A DNA stretch of 6,355 nt from Candidatus Thalassarchaeaceae archaeon (GTDB lineage: Archaea > Thermoplasmatota > Poseidoniia > Poseidoniales > Thalassarchaeaceae). The stretch spans positions 1 to 6,355 of the forward strand of contig JASLKO010000175.1 in assembly GCA_030747475.1 (NCBI GenBank), read 5' to 3'. This document shows positions 5,199 through 6,355 of this stretch, one piece after another. The notes beneath the pieces were generated by a model. That model searched no databases. It was not told the DNA's origin and worked only from the letters and a program-made list of their open reading frames with translations. How positions within the stretch are numbered: the stretch's first letter is position 1; the number at the start of each line of letters is the position of its first letter. The position numbers were made by a program, and so were the translations under genes.

Positions 5199-6355
5199 GT
5201 GAGTGCAAATCCACCGCTTTCCGGTGCACCCTCTTGTGATGTGGGTGCACTCCCTCTTGTGGAAGAATGGCCATTGCTTCCAAGCCATGGAATTCACATG
5301 GAACGGTTAGCCCAATTTGGTGTTGTGGAAATCGAGGAAGTCTTGGATGCCATGCGGCAATGTCCCAGGGGCGTCCATGGGCTACCATTTCCACTAGCAG
5401 ATGAGATGGGGGGCCTAGAAGCATCTAGTCTTAGGATTCCTTGGTGGGGAGATGTTACAAAACCACATTCGTTACTACCTGGTTTGTTTGAAACGTGTCA
5501 AATAATGCAATTAATCCAGGTGGAAAAGGGTAATTCTGTACTCTTAATGGGTCCCCGTGGAAATTGGTGGACTGAATTATTGATGTATATTGGTGCGAAG
5601 GAAATTGTTGTATTGGAAACAGATGCGTTGCGACGTGAAGTTCTAGTCGAGCGGTGGGGTGATCTTCGATTGGATGTTGTAGCAAAGGCCTTTGATTGTA
5701 ATATTCACATAATTGGGATTGGTGAATTGGATGACTATACTCCCGAACATGGATTTGACAGGGTGTTGTCAACTGGGATGTTCCCCTCTTTACCATTGAG
5801 TATTATGATGCGATTGCACGATGACGGTTATGCCGTTTTACCAATCGAAAATGATGATCGAAGTATGCTTCAACTTATCCAACACCATGGTGAAGGTGAA
5901 TTGATGGCGCAATGGGTTTCGTGTTGGGATGTTGATCCTTGGGCCGAGGAAGTTCTTGTCGCATTGGAAACAGGGGCTGATCTAGAATCCTGTGAAAATA
6001 TTGAGAATTCGCGGGAAAGGATCGAGGCTGCATGGTGCAATGCAAATCGTATTCCAACACGAGATCGATTTGGTCCGGCGAGAATGTTGGATATGGTCGA
6101 GCGTGTTTGGTATTCACTCGATCCGGTGCATACTGATGTTCTCGATGGGGAAATTGGTGGGCTGCGTGAACGGCTCGCAGATGATCTATTTCGAATGGGT
6201 CATGTTTTGTTGCAAATGGGAATCTTTGAACTTGCGTCCGAACATCAGGGGGAAGCGTTTCGCTTGGCACCTACATCTGAATCAGCAACGTTCCTAGGCT
6301 GGGCCCTATCAGAAATGGATGATTCATGGGGAGCACTTGGTTGGTGTCGTAAAGC
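5199..6355 (+). CDS. Protein-L-isoaspartate methyltransferase-like protein with C-terminal TPR region (3' truncated by window edge)
   Basis: The frame has no stop from 5136 to the end of the window, giving 385 complete codons from GTG 5199; the stop lies outside. Residues about 60-220 resemble the protein-L-isoaspartate O-methyltransferase (PCMT) Rossmann domain: strand 1 with motif I as SVLLMGPRGNWW (113-124), strand 2 IVVLET (136-141) with acidic Glu140, then GFDRVLSTGMFPSLP (185-199), which parallels the family's YDRI..TAA.P.IP, and DDGYAVLPI (208-216), which parallels GGR.V.PVG. Motif I lacks the usual GxGxG loop, and the family's GQTIS-type substrate segment before it is not visible, so catalytic activity is doubtful. 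Residues about 320-385 read as one to two TPR-like helix pairs (RLADDLFRMGHVLLQMGIFELASEHQ region, ending in LAP). Other in-frame starts are TTG 5145, GTG 5163 and ATG 5298; none has a well-spaced Shine-Dalgarno, and ATG 5298 would still keep the whole domain. The gene follows the HAD gene after 87 bases on the same strand. Confidence 0.75.
   Translation, partial: MSANPPLSGAPSCDVGALPLVEEWPLLPSHGIHMERLAQFGVVEIEEVLDAMRQCPRGVHGLPFPLADEMGGLEASSLRIPWWGDVTKPHSLLPGLFETCQIMQLIQVEKGNSVLLMGPRGNWWTELLMYIGAKEIVVLETDALRREVLVERWGDLRLDVVAKAFDCNIHIIGIGELDDYTPEHGFDRVLSTGMFPSLPLSIMMRLHDDGYAVLPIENDDRSMLQLIQHHGEGELMAQWVSCWDVDPWAEEVLVALETGADLESCENIENSRERIEAAWCNANRIPTRDRFGPARMLDMVERVWYSLDPVHTDVLDGEIGGLRERLADDLFRMGHVLLQMGIFELASEHQGEAFRLAPTSESATFLGWALSEMDDSWGALGWCRK

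Noticed and set aside
5455..6270. Minus-strand open frames opposite the last gene (5455-5796 and 5875-6270)
   Set aside because: His/Pro/Gln-rich low-quality translations typical of antisense shadows; no motifs or start signals.
5992..6297. 101-residue plus-strand open frame
   Set aside because: It lies in another frame inside the methyltransferase-like gene, shows no domain pattern, and the competing frame has clear family motifs.
1..6355. CRISPR arrays, tRNA or rRNA genes, insertion sequences, toxin-antitoxin or defence genes
   Set aside because: No direct-repeat/spacer pattern, cloverleaf-like region, transposase or terminal repeats were seen; gaps without genes are all under 100 bases.

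Overview
The window reads as ordinary, densely packed chromosome from a prokaryote, most likely an archaeon. A marine planktonic Thermoplasmatota lineage such as the Poseidoniales (Marine Group II) is my best guess. The support is a geranylgeranyl-reductase-family flavoprotein, weak or absent Shine-Dalgarno signals at most starts, very short intergenic gaps, and moderate G+C with many acidic residues in the proteins. This is inference: there is no rRNA or other marker gene here, and the reductase family also occurs in bacteria.

Layout from left to right. (1) 22-1359 (+) is an unrecognised acidic, tryptophan-rich protein whose frame stays open to the first base of the window, so its true start may lie outside. 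(2) It converges, with only 3 bases between the stop codons, on a minus-strand pair: cutA (2589-2903) followed after 32 bases by a trans-sulfuration PLP enzyme of the cystathionine gamma-synthase/gamma-lyase type (1363-2556). (3) An 84-base divergent spacer (2904-2987) separates cutA from a plus-strand pair. This pair is a geranylgeranyl-reductase-family FAD enzyme (2988-4313) and a NagD-like HAD phosphatase (about 4323-5111), which are translationally coupled because the ribosome-binding site of the second overlaps the stop of the first. (4) After an 87-base gap, a further plus-strand gene runs off the right edge (about 5199 to 6355). It combines a protein-L-isoaspartate-methyltransferase-like Rossmann domain with a degraded SAM-binding loop and a C-terminal TPR-like helical region.

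The genes suggest housekeeping work. One divergent arm covers sulfur amino acid metabolism and a CutA1 trimer protein. The other covers isoprenoid or lipid saturation and a small-molecule phosphatase. I see no mobile element, CRISPR array, tRNA or rRNA, and no defence system. The parts most worth a second look are the edge-truncated methyltransferase-like/TPR protein and the unrecognised tryptophan-rich protein.
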